A DNA stretch of 64,000 bases from Brevibacillus choshinensis (GCF_016811915.1 NZ_CP069127.1:4852001-4916000); one strand, 5' to 3'. Counted from the first letter of the stretch, positions 1-8,971 are shown. Translations and numbers: made by a program. The notes: a model not told the origin generated them from the letters alone.

Positions 1-939
1 GGGGTCATTATCGTGAAGCTGAGCCAGCGCTTCCCGCAGACGACATTTTACCAGTACAGTCAGGAAATAGTGGGAAAGTGGCTGGGTATAGCTTGCGGGT
101 TCCTGATCATCGGGTACTTCATCATGACTTCTGCCCTTCAAGTCCGCTACATGGCGGAAGTCACTTCTTTTTACTTGCTGGAGGGAACACCGGAATGGGC
201 GATCATCATGGCATTCCTGTGGGTCTCTTTGTATCTGGTCACAGGCGGTATGCAGCCGATCGCCCGCATGTTTGAGATCATCTTGCCGATCACCGTCCTG
301 TTTTTTTTGCTAGTCTCCCTTTTAAGCTTGAAAATTTTTGAGATCGATTACTTGCGCCCCGTACTGGGAATGGGGATTCAGCCAGTGTTCGCGGGTTTAA
401 GAACGACCGCTCTTTCTTATTCGGGTTTTGAAATCATGCTAATCCTCTGCGCTTTCATGGACACACCTAGCAAAGCCACAAAGGCTGTGCTTGTAGGAAT
501 CAGCATTCCATTGGTTTTTTATCTGATCACAGTCGTCATGGTGGTCGGAGCCTTTTCCATCGATGGCGTCGTCACTCGGACATGGCCGACCATCGACCTC
601 ATTCGGAGCTTTGAGATGACAGGGATTTTGTTTGAGAGGTTTGAATCGTTATTGCTGGTGCTGTGGATCATGCAGATTTTTTCTACCTTTTGCATCGCTT
701 ACTATGCAGCCTCTTTCGGGCTTTCCCAGCTATTCGGCAAGAAGATCCGACCGTTCCTGTACGGACTGCTCCCTCTCCTCTACCTCATAGCCATGACTCC
801 AAAGGATCTGGGTCAAGTATTTGCCCTTGGAGATATGGTCGGCAACGCCTCCCTGATTCTATTTGGAGGTCTGCCGCTGTGCCTCTTGATCATCTCCCGT
901 TGGAGGGTGAAGCGCATTGACGCCACATCATCGCCGTAA
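1..939 (+). CDS. Spore germination protein, GerAB family (5' truncated by window)
   Basis: Membrane subunit of a nutrient germinant receptor, GerAB/APC-superfamily type, acting in the spore inner membrane. The frame is open to base 1. A GTG at 13 would give 308 residues, but GerAB proteins usually have about 360 with ten membrane helices, and the visible N-terminus (KLSQRFPQTTFYQYSQEIVG) matches the part after helix 2, so the first 50-60 residues lie outside the window. About eight hydrophobic helices follow. It overlaps the start of the next gene (gerAC type), the usual gerA-gerB-gerC operon order. Family assignment is from sequence pattern and the gerAC neighbour; the germinant is unknown. 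Confidence 0.88.
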   Translation, partial: GVIIVKLSQRFPQTTFYQYSQEIVGKWLGIACGFLIIGYFIMTSALQVRYMAEVTSFYLLEGTPEWAIIMAFLWVSLYLVTGGMQPIARMFEIILPITVLFFLLVSLLSLKIFEIDYLRPVLGMGIQPVFAGLRTTALSYSGFEIMLILCAFMDTPSKATKAVLVGISIPLVFYLITVVMVVGAFSIDGVVTRTWPTIDLIRSFEMTGILFERFESLLLVLWIMQIFSTFCIAYYAASFGLSQLFGKKIRPFLYGLLPLLYLIAMTPKDLGQVFALGDMVGNASLILFGGLPLCLLIISRWRVKRIDATSSP

Positions 940-2188
940 ACGATTGCTCCTGACCCTTCTATCTGCCTTTCTGCTCGCTTCTCTGACAGCATGCTGGAGC
1001 AGCAAAGACATTGATAAAATGGGGGTCGGCGTCGGCCTGTCCCTGGATGTCGCCCATCCGTCCCCCGTCGAGCAAGAGCTGGAGAAAAGAGGAGGAGCCT
1101 ACCCGAAGAGCGACAAAATCACGCTGACCTACCAATTCATCAATCCAAAAGCGACAGGGAAGGAGGGCACTTCTACTGGCCCGCAGCAGAAAGCCTATTT
1201 GAATGTTTCCGAAACGGGCGATTCCCTTCACCAGATCACCCGGGAGTTCGCTTTGCGACAGGATGGCCCGATCTACAGCCCGCATCTAAAGGTCATCGTG
1301 ATCAGCGAAGCCCTAGCCCAGTCCTATCGCCTGGATCATTTGCTGGATCAATATTTGCGTGATAATGAGATTCGCCCAAGCTGTCTGATCTTCATCAGCA
1401 AGGACAAAGCGATGGATGCACTCGAATCCAAAAAGCAAGGGGAGCTGCCGGCGCTGCATCTACTCGGAATCACGGATAACGAGAATAGAACCGACAGGCT
1501 GATCCATCCCGTGTCGCTTGCCCGATTAGCAACCCACATGAACTCTGGCTCGAGCTTTCTTTTGCAAAATCTGGTTTCAGCGGAAAAAGAGGTGAAATTC
1601 GCGGGTGCTGCCGTGATCAATGGAGTGACCAAAAGATGGGGAGGCTTCCTGGATGAGCACGATCTGGAGGGCTTGACGTGGATAACCGGCAAGGGAAAAG
1701 GAGGCGTGCTCAAGAGCCTTGACAAAAAGACAGGCCAGCTTCTTGTCTATGAAATCAAAACCATGGACAGCACCATAACGCCAAAAGTGGAAAAGGACAG
1801 GATTTCCTTTGAGGTAACGATCAAGTCAGAGGGACGCCTATCCGAAAAATGGGTGACGAGCGGAGATCCTTTTGATCAAGGCTTTCTCAAACGGGTGGAG
1901 CAGACGACGGAAGCCGAAGTGCAGCAACTGGTGAGGAACGTAACGAACAAAATGCAAAAACAGTTCAAGGCGGACGTCGCAGGCTTTGGGAATCGCTTGC
2001 GAATCGAGTACCCGCGCACATGGGAAAAGGTGAAAACAGATTGGGACCGTACATTTTGCACAGTCCCCATTTCGTATGCCGTTCATGTCACGATCAGTGA
2101 TTTCGGGGCCTCCGGTCTTCTGAGTAAATCATTTCGGATTACCCTTCCAAATGAATCCGCTTTGCTTCTGCGTAAAAAACCTGAATAA
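917..2188 (+). CDS. Spore germination lipoprotein, GerAC family
   Basis: Third component of a germinant receptor (Ger(x)C family), a lipoprotein anchored outside the spore inner membrane. It starts at TTG 917 with GGAGGG at 902-907, inside the 3' end of the gerAB-like gene, so the two are translationally coupled. A basic N-terminus, a hydrophobic stretch and an LTAC lipobox at about residues 23-26 form a lipoprotein signal peptide. Length 423 is slightly above the family norm (about 370-400). Its last 50 bases overlap the convergent glnL-like gene. No terminator separates the two genes. Confidence 0.9.
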   Translation: MTPHHRRKRLLLTLLSAFLLASLTACWSSKDIDKMGVGVGLSLDVAHPSPVEQELEKRGGAYPKSDKITLTYQFINPKATGKEGTSTGPQQKAYLNVSETGDSLHQITREFALRQDGPIYSPHLKVIVISEALAQSYRLDHLLDQYLRDNEIRPSCLIFISKDKAMDALESKKQGELPALHLLGITDNENRTDRLIHPVSLARLATHMNSGSSFLLQNLVSAEKEVKFAGAAVINGVTKRWGGFLDEHDLEGLTWITGKGKGGVLKSLDKKTGQLLVYEIKTMDSTITPKVEKDRISFEVTIKSEGRLSEKWVTSGDPFDQGFLKRVEQTTEAEVQQLVRNVTNKMQKQFKADVAGFGNRLRIEYPRTWEKVKTDWDRTFCTVPISYAVHVTISDFGASGLLSKSFRITLPNESALLLRKKPE

Positions 2189-3071
2189 ATTTCTTCATGT
2201 GAATCCGAATGGCCGAGCCCGACTGCGGCATGCGGTCCTTCAGCTCCCCCATTCGCTTCCACACCGTGGTGAAATCAAAGAATTGGGACGCGTACTTTTC
2301 AAACTTCCAATTCGATACATCCGCCAGTCCCAGCGATGCCAAGTGGTTCAAGGATTGATAAATCGCCCGTCGCACTCGCTGCTCGGAGGCTTTGGCCAAT
2401 TTCCCCAGCTGCTGCTCATCCGCGCGTTCTCCCAGCCTCGCCAGTGCGACGCCCCCAAAAACCTCCTTCAAGGCAGGAAAGCCGTTTTTGAAGGTATGCT
2501 CGTGTTCGAACTGATCGAGATAATCCAAGATATCCAAAAGATCATGACTCCCGATGTCACCTGAGATACCAAGCTCCGACAAGAGAAATTGGCCAGCCTC
2601 TCGAATTTGTTTGGCAGGCAAAACGGACTTTTGACCGCTTGGCGACGGATCATTCTGGATCACCGCATGTAAGGTTTTGTGGATGTCCTGAATGGATTTC
2701 TCCAGGCGAATTTTTTCCATTACTTTCGATATGACCGTTACGACCTCGATTTTGTTGACGGGCTTCTGGACGTAGTATTCACTGCCAAGCGAGTAAGCCT
2801 GTGCGATCAGCTCTTTGGACTCCACTTGCGAGATCATGATGATCTTTCCCTTGAAGGTCGGCCTGATCTTCCGTATAGTCTCAATCCCGTCCTGTGATGG
2901 CATGAGCAAATCGATCAGCAAGATATCCACATTCCGCATGGTCAGCACTTGTCCATCCAAATGAGAGCCGTCCGCAGCTTCCCCCACGACCTCTCCCAAA
3001 TCCTCGTCCTCGATGATTTCAGTCAGCATCAGCCGGACAGCCTCATCATCATCCACGATATAAAACAGCAT
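2139..3071 (-). CDS. glnL: Response regulator, GlnL (YcbB) family
   Basis: Cytoplasmic response regulator paired with the kinase just upstream. Residues 1-120 form a receiver domain: acidic patch DDD at 7-9, phosphoacceptor D54 in IDLLMP, and conserved K103. The C-terminal 180 residues resemble the YcbB output domain of Bacillus GlnL, which activates glutamine transport and glutaminase genes. Start ATG 3071 was chosen because the receiver begins there; the frame runs upstream into the kinase gene. The kinase stop lies 7 bases upstream, so the two are co-transcribed. The 3' end overlaps the convergent gerAC-type gene by 50 bp. Confidence 0.85.
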   Translation of the reverse strand: MLFYIVDDDEAVRLMLTEIIEDEDLGEVVGEAADGSHLDGQVLTMRNVDILLIDLLMPSQDGIETIRKIRPTFKGKIIMISQVESKELIAQAYSLGSEYYVQKPVNKIEVVTVISKVMEKIRLEKSIQDIHKTLHAVIQNDPSPSGQKSVLPAKQIREAGQFLLSELGISGDIGSHDLLDILDYLDQFEHEHTFKNGFPALKEVFGGVALARLGERADEQQLGKLAKASEQRVRRAIYQSLNHLASLGLADVSNWKFEKYASQFFDFTTVWKRMGELKDRMPQSGSAIRIHMKKFIQVFYAEAKRIHLEG

Positions 3072-3078
3072 GAAAGCA

Positions 3079-4389
3079 TCACTCTTTCTGCATGATATGT
3101 TCGACCCGCAAGCGAATCTGAAAAATCGTCCCACGACTCTCGCCATCGTGGACAGAAATATCGCCATGGAGAAGCCCCACCATTTCTTTCACATAAGAGA
3201 GACCGATTCCCGTAGATGGATTGCCGGAACGATCGTACTTTGTCGTGAAGCCAGGCTTGAAGATCATTTTTTTCCGTCGGGGAGAGACTCCGGGACCGTC
3301 GTCACTGATTCGAATGTTTGCCCAATCCCCTTCCCGATCGATCTCTATTGAAATGGTGCCCTCACCCGCAATTGCCTCTACCGCATTGGCCACGATGTTG
3401 TTGATGAGCGAAAGCACCGTGAACACATGATAAGGCGGATGACTACCTCTGATTGTGCTGTCAAAACGAATGTCCTTCCCCAGCAGACCCGCGTACTTCT
3501 GGTTCGATCGAAAAATGATTGCCACGAGCTGATGAATGTCCATGTAATCAGTCATGCTCTCTTCGGAAATGAGCTTGAGCAGACCTGCAAACACGCGCTG
3601 GTTGTCTTTTTTGATCTCATGGACTTCCCCGGAAATGATCAGTGCCTGCCTGGCTACTTCATCGGAAATGGCAGGAGTAGTTTGGCGCAGCTCCTGCAGC
3701 TCCTGGTATAAATCAAAGGATTTGACTGTGATGTTTTCCGCATTTTGCAGCGTTTTTTTGAGATGGATGGATTCCTCGTACAAGTTCGAGATGAGCATCA
3801 GCATATGCTCATTTTGCAGTCTCGTCTGCCTTTCCCGCGATTGCGCTTCGTAGAGCTTCATCATGTTCAAAAAGCTCAGGACGATAAAGCTGTGGGAAAG
3901 CGCGATGACCAGCATTTCCTGGAGAGCCGCCCACGTGATCATCGTTTGGAAGACCCATTGCTGCACAAACAATTCCACCAGGTCAGCAAGCACTTCGATG
4001 AACATCCCGATACAGGCGGTAAGCAGCGTCCGGTTCTGAAACCGTCCCATTTTCATCAAAGTAAACAAGAGCGAGTATGTGAAATAAAAGAAAAAGCTGG
4101 AGTAATGAGCCTCTATGGAGGAAAAGAAGTCGAGCGGCGCTATTGTCAAAAAGTCCAGCAGAATCCGAAATCCTACCACGGTGGCCCCTGTCAAAAAGCC
4201 CGGTACTACAGCAGGGGTATTTTGAAACAGCAGCAGAAAAAAGAAAAAGGTAGGTGCTCCAAAGCTGATCCGGAATGTCTCATTGACAGGATAGAACTTC
4301 AATTCCCCCGCCAAGGGGACCATGACCAGCATGAGTGCAAGGATATAGATATCTTTTTTTGCAATCGAACTGAATTTCAATCCTTCCAC
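3079..4389 (-). CDS. glnK: Sensor histidine kinase, GlnK (YcbA) family
   Basis: Membrane histidine kinase of the citrate/glutamine-sensing (HPK5-like) type. The N-terminal 180 residues hold about six membrane helices. A linker/dimerisation region follows with phosphoacceptor H257 (GEVHEIKKD), then an HATPase_c domain with the N box (NNIVANAVEAI), G1 box (DDGPGV) and G2 box (STGIGLSYVKEM). It starts at GTG 4389. It is followed by the glnL-like regulator and is divergent from an AgcS symporter, the arrangement expected for glutamine-responsive control of glnT in Bacillus. Glutamine as signal is inferred from family and neighbour. Confidence 0.85.
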   Translation of the reverse strand: MEGLKFSSIAKKDIYILALMLVMVPLAGELKFYPVNETFRISFGAPTFFFFLLLFQNTPAVVPGFLTGATVVGFRILLDFLTIAPLDFFSSIEAHYSSFFFYFTYSLLFTLMKMGRFQNRTLLTACIGMFIEVLADLVELFVQQWVFQTMITWAALQEMLVIALSHSFIVLSFLNMMKLYEAQSRERQTRLQNEHMLMLISNLYEESIHLKKTLQNAENITVKSFDLYQELQELRQTTPAISDEVARQALIISGEVHEIKKDNQRVFAGLLKLISEESMTDYMDIHQLVAIIFRSNQKYAGLLGKDIRFDSTIRGSHPPYHVFTVLSLINNIVANAVEAIAGEGTISIEIDREGDWANIRISDDGPGVSPRRKKMIFKPGFTTKYDRSGNPSTGIGLSYVKEMVGLLHGDISVHDGESRGTIFQIRLRVEHIMQKE

Positions 4390-4564
4390 ATCCCCGTTTC
4401 CTTCCCAGACCGATATCCTTTCATCCCTACTATTCTTATCTAAAACTCATAGGAAGAACAAGCGTAGAAAAAATATTTATATAATTCCCAAGCATATTTT
4501 GTGACTTTCTGTTTGATTTTGTAGGTTGGGTGATAGTGTGTAGGTAAGTGTGCTACAGAATGAG

Positions 4565-4579
4565 TGGAAGCGCTTTCGA
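4565..4579 (+). promoter_or_regulatory. CcpA-type cre site upstream of the symporter
   Basis: TGGAAGCGCTTTCGA at 4565-4579 closely matches the catabolite-responsive element of Bacillota (core GAAAGCGCTTTC). It lies about 70-85 bases upstream of the symporter start codon at 4648, where binding of CcpA could repress transcription. It also explains why the upstream GTG at 4564 should not be used as start. Site identity is inferred from sequence only. Confidence 0.6.
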
Positions 4580-4647
4580 TTCTGAAGCCTGCCAGCAGGG
4601 AATGGGATATCAGCAATTATTCATCAACATTATGGATACGAGGTGAC

Positions 4648-6087
4648 ATGATGCAGCAACTACTACAAGATTTGATCGGTTCTGTGAATGACTTTTTGTG
4701 GTCGAATGTCCTCATCATCATGCTTGTGATTGTCGGTTTGGTTTTCACGTACAAGGGCAGATTCTTGCAAATTCGCATGCTCAAGGATATGGTGGAGGCC
4801 ATTAAAGAAGGAAAAACAGGTCCAAAGGATGGGATATCCCCCTTCCAGGCGTTCTGTATCAGCATGGCTGCCCGCGTAGGCACCGGGAATATTACGGGGA
4901 TCGCAATCGCCGTTGCACTGGGGGGACCGGGCTCCGTTTTCTGGATGTGGGTCATGGCCATCATCGGGTCGGCTTCCAGCTTTGTGGAGAGTACGCTGGC
5001 TCAAATTTACAAGGTCAAGGATAAAGACGGCTTCCGCGGCGGCCCTGCCTACTACATGGAAAAAGGCTTGAAAAAACGGTGGATGGGTGCGCTGTTTGCC
5101 GTTTTGATCACCCTATCCTTCGGTCTCGTCTTTAATGCAGTTCAGTCCAATACGATTACGATCGCTTTCGAAAACTCGTTTGGAACAGAGCGATGGACCG
5201 TCGGCATCCTCATGGCGATCGTGTTTGCCATCATTATCTTCGGCGGCGTGAAGCGCATTGCCAAAATGTCCGAGTATATCGTCATGGTCTTGGCCGTTTT
5301 GTACATCGGCATGGCTCTGGTCATCATCCTGATGAACCTCGGGAAAATGCCGGAAGTCCTCTCCCTCATTGTGAAAAATGCATTTGGCTTTGATCAGTTC
5401 GCAGGCGGAACGCTCGGAGCGGCAATCTTGCACGGTGTCAAACGCGGGCTCTTCTCCAATGAAGCAGGGATGGGGAGCGCGCCGAATGCTGCCGCTACGG
5501 CTACCACCAGCCACCCTGTCAAGCAAGGTCTGATCCAAGCCTTTGGCGTACTGACCGACACGTTGGTCATTTGTACGAGCACGGCCTTCATCATTTTGCT
5601 GTCGGATGCGTACAAGCAGCCGGGTCTGAGCGGCATCGAGCTGTCCCAGGCAGCCCTCAGCACTCACATCGGCCCGTGGGCTTCCGCCTTCCTGGCCATC
5701 ATGGTCTTTTTGTTCGCCTTCAGTACGCTGATCGGAAACTACTACTACGGCGAAACCAATATCGAATTTTTGAAGACGAACAAAGCATGGCTCCTGCTTT
5801 ACCGAGTCAGTGTGATCGGCATGGTCTTGTTCGGAGCCGTGGCAAAGGTCCAGCTGGTGTGGGATTTGGCTGATTTGTTCATGGGCTTCATGGTTATCGT
5901 CAACCTGATTGCCATCTTCCTTTTGTCCAGAGTCGCCTTTGCTGCCCTGCAGGATTACGTGGCGCAGAAAAAGGCCGGCAAAGATCCGGTGTTTTATCAG
6001 GACAGCATCGCCGGACTCGAAAATGCGGAAGCGTGGGAGCTGTCCCCGGGGCCTGACCTCTCCTCGAGAAAGAGCGAGGTTTCGTAA
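4648..6087 (+). CDS. Sodium:alanine/glutamine symporter, AgcS family
   Basis: Na+-coupled amino acid uptake carrier (AgcS/DAACS type, like AlsT or GlnT) with about ten to eleven membrane helices. Family motifs include GPKDGISPFQAFCISMAARV near residue 45 and GLFSNEAGMGSAPNAAAT near residue 275. Start ATG 4648 (or the adjacent 4651) follows AGGTG at 4641; an in-frame GTG at 4564 lacks a good ribosome site and lies in a cre site. It is divergent from glnK-glnL, the probable activator, so glutamine is the favoured substrate, but alanine cannot be excluded. A hairpin terminator follows. Confidence 0.9.
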   Translation: MMQQLLQDLIGSVNDFLWSNVLIIMLVIVGLVFTYKGRFLQIRMLKDMVEAIKEGKTGPKDGISPFQAFCISMAARVGTGNITGIAIAVALGGPGSVFWMWVMAIIGSASSFVESTLAQIYKVKDKDGFRGGPAYYMEKGLKKRWMGALFAVLITLSFGLVFNAVQSNTITIAFENSFGTERWTVGILMAIVFAIIIFGGVKRIAKMSEYIVMVLAVLYIGMALVIILMNLGKMPEVLSLIVKNAFGFDQFAGGTLGAAILHGVKRGLFSNEAGMGSAPNAAATATTSHPVKQGLIQAFGVLTDTLVICTSTAFIILLSDAYKQPGLSGIELSQAALSTHIGPWASAFLAIMVFLFAFSTLIGNYYYGETNIEFLKTNKAWLLLYRVSVIGMVLFGAVAKVQLVWDLADLFMGFMVIVNLIAIFLLSRVAFAALQDYVAQKKAGKDPVFYQDSIAGLENAEAWELSPGPDLSSRKSEVS

Positions 6088-6125
6088 GCACTCTACCGCC
6101 GAGGGAATCGTGCTCAACCAAAAAG

Positions 6126-6177
6126 AAGACGTGACTGGACGAATCGCATGCGTGCGATCCGACGTCACGTCTTTTGT
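6126..6177 (+). terminator. Intrinsic terminator after AgcS symporter
   Basis: AAGACGTGAC (6126-6135) pairs with GTCACGTCTT (6164-6173) and the stem continues inward through an imperfect region around ATCGCATGCGTGCGAT. A short T-run follows on the plus strand. Confidence 0.75.
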
Positions 6178-6228
6178 TTCGTCCGCTTAAAAACGGTATT
6201 ACAGCGGGAGGAGTCGGTGACAGTCCCA

Positions 6229-6867
6229 CTAACGGATGATTTGATAGGGGAGTCCGGGTAGCTGCAGGACATCGCCCGCAGCCCCCTCTACCTCAATCAG
6301 TACAGGATGGATCGTTGCCCCGCGATCGGTCGGGTACCATGGCCGCTGTTCTCTCACCAGCACGAAAACGCCTTGTGGATCACCGTAAAAATGAAAGGAA
6401 TCCGACTCTTGCGCGTACTCATTTGGAATAGATGCCAAAAGAGTCGCAGCCTCTGAAACATCCCCGACAGGAAGCCCCATCTCCTGGACCGACAGCCACT
6501 TCGCGTCAGACACCCCGGAAAAGGCGAGAACTTCCCCGATGTTTCCCTCCGGATCTTCAAAATACAGCTGTTTCCCCTTCCAGATGTAGGAGGTGTCTAC
6601 CTCGATGCCGGCAGCGTTCACGAGGATGCACCCCTGTTCTTTTAGCCGTCGAAAGCACCCGTCAAAAGCATGCTCACTGATTCCAAAGGCAAAGTGGTAA
6701 AAAGGCTTATGCCCCGCTATTCCCTGAAACGTCAGCAGTGTTTCCCCCACTGCCACTGTGAATGAATCCGCCTTTTCCTCTCGCAGCGGACAAAGCAGGA
6801 CTTTTGTATAGAAGCTTTTCATCTCCATCAGCATGCTCGTCTGCAGCACCAGCCTGCGAATGATCAT
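6229..6867 (-). CDS. VOC-family (glyoxalase/dioxygenase superfamily) protein
   Basis: A 212-residue protein with a vicinal-oxygen-chelate fold signature. The first 125 residues run from a strand with a conserved phase (MIIRRLVLQTSMLMEMKSFY) to a typical closing strand (YFEDPEGNIGEVLAF). The second half is a poorly conserved repeat, so it may be a two-domain VOC protein of the CatE/YfiE kind. Metal ligands cannot be assigned with certainty. ATG 6867 follows GGGAGGG. It stands alone on the minus strand between two terminators; substrate unknown. Confidence 0.65.
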   Translation of the reverse strand: MIIRRLVLQTSMLMEMKSFYTKVLLCPLREEKADSFTVAVGETLLTFQGIAGHKPFYHFAFGISEHAFDGCFRRLKEQGCILVNAAGIEVDTSYIWKGKQLYFEDPEGNIGEVLAFSGVSDAKWLSVQEMGLPVGDVSEAATLLASIPNEYAQESDSFHFYGDPQGVFVLVREQRPWYPTDRGATIHPVLIEVEGAAGDVLQLPGLPYQIIR

Positions 6868-6996
6868 TGTACCCTCCCCTTCCCCTTATCGTTTATTCCC
6901 CTGATCCTCCGTTTAGAATACAGCACTCTATAGGTGCTTCTCCCTCAGCGCCGAACGTCCCTGCCAAGATTGAGCGGCTGTCCGCGATTCCCATGC

Positions 6997-7024
6997 AAAA
7001 AGCCGCCTGGCTGCCCAGACGGCT
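6997..7024 (-). terminator. Terminator of the tetR-DUF2306 operon
   Basis: On the minus strand AGCCGTCTGG pairs with CCAGGCGGCT (7001-7024, one mismatch), followed by TTTTT. It lies just past the stop at 7036. Confidence 0.7.
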
Positions 7025-7035
7025 AAATCGATTGC

Positions 7036-7728
7036 CTACATATGCTTGGTTCGCTTGAATTTCCTTTGGTAATAAACGGAGAATCCGACAATCACGGGAA
7101 CCAGTACAATCGTAGGGACGAACCATACGACCGGATGCACCGAGCTTACCCCCAGCAGGCGCGGAGCTCCAAATACGGTGAAAGCGGTAATCGTAGCGAT
7201 GCAGCAGCCCAGCATGCCTCCCAGATGCTCCATCCACCAATGCATGTTCCGCGCAGGAGGCCGGAGCCAGTACAGCAGCTGCGAAGCCCCCAGCATAATC
7301 CCGATCAAAGGGAACCACGTGATGAGCGAAAAGCCAATGACTGCCCCATAGATCGAGATGCAGATGCCGGAGACAAGCATCAACGCGGGGAAAAACAAAT
7401 CCACCCACTGGCGATGCGCCGCCTTGCGATTCTTGAAGCGAAGCACCCGCACTCCGTACCAGGCAGTTGCCGAGCTGAGGATGGCGATAAAGATCAGGAA
7501 CCAGGCGAAAGCGGCCGATTCGACAGTCCCCTCTGGGTCAAAGCCAATCCTCCAGATTCCCATGAACAGCGCGGAGATCGCCACGACAGCCATCGCCCCG
7601 ACGTACAGCCAGCCTACCCGGATGTGCGCCTTGCCTCCCTTTTTCGTCACCACGGGTATCCAAAACACAGCGAGTGCGGTAAAACCAGCGATGATGTGCA
7701 GTACCTTGAAGAGTGAGAAAAAGAACAT
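7036..7728 (-). CDS. DUF2306-like seven-helix membrane protein
   Basis: A 230-residue integral membrane protein with about seven hydrophobic helices. It begins with FKVLHIIAGFTALAVF and contains HIRVGWLYVGAM, and conserved histidines sit within or near helices, which recalls DUF2306 or heme-binding-type membrane proteins. No enzyme function can be claimed. It starts 21 bases after the TetR-type regulator and shares its promoter, so it is probably the regulated effector (perhaps a stress or efflux-related protein). Ribosome site GGTGAAGG precedes ATG 7728. Confidence 0.6.
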   Translation of the reverse strand: MFFFSLFKVLHIIAGFTALAVFWIPVVTKKGGKAHIRVGWLYVGAMAVVAISALFMGIWRIGFDPEGTVESAAFAWFLIFIAILSSATAWYGVRVLRFKNRKAAHRQWVDLFFPALMLVSGICISIYGAVIGFSLITWFPLIGIMLGASQLLYWLRPPARNMHWWMEHLGGMLGCCIATITAFTVFGAPRLLGVSSVHPVVWFVPTIVLVPVIVGFSVYYQRKFKRTKHM

Positions 7729-7748
7729 AGGACCTTCACCCTTTCTTT

Positions 7749-8339
7749 TTATCCTTTTGACAGCGTCTGGTACATGATCTCAAACACATCTTCTGCTCCC
7801 AGCGTCTTGATTTCAGGAGACACAACGGTTTGTACGCGAATTCCGTAAGTCAGGATGGTAAACAGAGCTGCTGTTTTCGCTGCATCGAGGCTGCCTGGGA
7901 TCACGCCGCTTTTTTGCCCCAGCTCGATCCACTCCTGCGAATTATGAACACTGCGCTCATAAATGGCGCTCAGCATTTGCCCAATCGTCGGGTCATCTTT
8001 TTTGCTCAGCAAGTAAATGAAAATGAGATTGGTCACATCTTTCGGATCGTGGATGTGACGCAAGCCGTCGGATATGGCAGCGAGCGGAGAGTGCAAGTTT
8101 TTCTCCCCCTGATGCACCTTTTCGTAAAATTGAGTGCCAATACGTTCCAAGCGCTTTTGCAAAAGCAGTCCCAGCAGCTCATCCTTGCTTTTGACGTAGT
8201 GGTAGATCGCACCCTTGGACAGCCCCGAGCGCTTGATGATATCCTGCAAGGTCGTTTGGTGACAGCCTTTTTCCTCGATTAATTCTTCCGTTATGGATAA
8301 CAGCAGCTGAAAGCTCGGATTTTGATGAATGGATTGCAT
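7749..8339 (-). CDS. TetR-family transcriptional repressor
   Basis: A 196-residue TetR regulator. The HTH is at residues 20-50 (TTLQDIIKRSGLSKGAIYHY), followed by an all-helical ligand domain. Start ATG 8339 follows CAGGAGGAG; longer frames begin in the promoter. The promoter at 8377-8405 contains a palindromic operator in its spacer, so the protein almost certainly represses itself and the co-transcribed membrane gene. The inducer is unknown. Confidence 0.88.
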   Translation of the reverse strand: MQSIHQNPSFQLLLSITEELIEEKGCHQTTLQDIIKRSGLSKGAIYHYVKSKDELLGLLLQKRLERIGTQFYEKVHQGEKNLHSPLAAISDGLRHIHDPKDVTNLIFIYLLSKKDDPTIGQMLSAIYERSVHNSQEWIELGQKSGVIPGSLDAAKTAALFTILTYGIRVQTVVSPEIKTLGAEDVFEIMYQTLSKG

Positions 8340-8376
8340 AGCTCCTCCTGTTTCAGAACGACATCTCTCTATTCCC

Positions 8377-8405
8377 ACTATACAAACCGGCAGTCGGTTT
8401 GTCAA
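8377..8405 (-). promoter_or_regulatory. SigA promoter with embedded TetR operator
   Basis: Minus strand TTGACA (8405-8400), 17-base spacer, TATAGT (8382-8377). A perfect palindrome ACAAACCG-N5-CGGTTTGT at 8382-8402 fills the spacer, an ideal position for TetR-type repression of the tetR-DUF2306 operon. Confidence 0.8.
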
Positions 8406-8410
8406 TTCCC

Positions 8411-8437
8411 AAAGAAAAAGACTGCTCATCAGCAGCC
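8411..8437 (-). terminator. Terminator overlapping the GNAT stop codon
   Basis: On the minus strand GGCTGCT and AGCAGTC form a stem around the TGA at 8431-8429, followed by CTTTTTC. It separates the GNAT gene from the tetR promoter. Confidence 0.5.
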
Positions 8438-8971
8438 TTCATTTTGCCCCTCCTTTTCAGGCCCTATTCCTTTATAGTAAAAGATAGATGTGTCCAGCCC
8501 GCCATTTGCCGACTCGGCATAATTCGGAATCCGTCCCGCCTCGATGAAGCCCAGCGATTGATACAGCTGATTGGATGGATCGCCTTCCCGCGTATCGAGC
8601 ACCAGCAGAGTTCGTTTTTCCTGCATGGCTGCCTTCTCGGCGAGGAGCATCAGAGACCGGCCGATCCCTTTTCGCTGCTGGGAGGGATGTACCATCAGCT
8701 TGGCGATTTCCGCTCGATGCATCCCGTTTTGCTTGGCGCAAAGATGCAATTGGACACTGCCGACAACGCGGCCGTCCTGGCGCGCTATCCATACTCTCAC
8801 ATGATCTCCCAGAACAGTCGACCAGTACACCCGCGCCACATGAGAATCGAGTGGAGGCAAAAAGCCGATCGAGGCCCCAGCCCCTACGACATCTACCAGT
8901 AATTGCGTCAGTCCGTTTGCGTCTTCTGTGTCCAGCTCCGTGATTTGCTCCAAAACCAGTTCGGTTGACAT
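8429..8971 (-). CDS. GNAT-family N-acetyltransferase
   Basis: A 180-residue GNAT protein. The acetyl-CoA loop motif is MVHPSQQRKGIGRSLMLLAE (about residues 93-112), followed by LLVLDTREGDPSNQLYQSLGF, the usual beta5-alpha4 region of small-molecule acetyltransferases. Start ATG 8971 follows GGGGAGTG; a longer reading from 9211 would be hydrophobic noise upstream. Divergent from another GNAT at 9105. The substrate is unknown. Confidence 0.85.
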   Translation of the reverse strand: MSTELVLEQITELDTEDANGLTQLLVDVVGAGASIGFLPPLDSHVARVYWSTVLGDHVRVWIARQDGRVVGSVQLHLCAKQNGMHRAEIAKLMVHPSQQRKGIGRSLMLLAEKAAMQEKRTLLVLDTREGDPSNQLYQSLGFIEAGRIPNYAESANGGLDTSIFYYKGIGPEKEGQNEGC

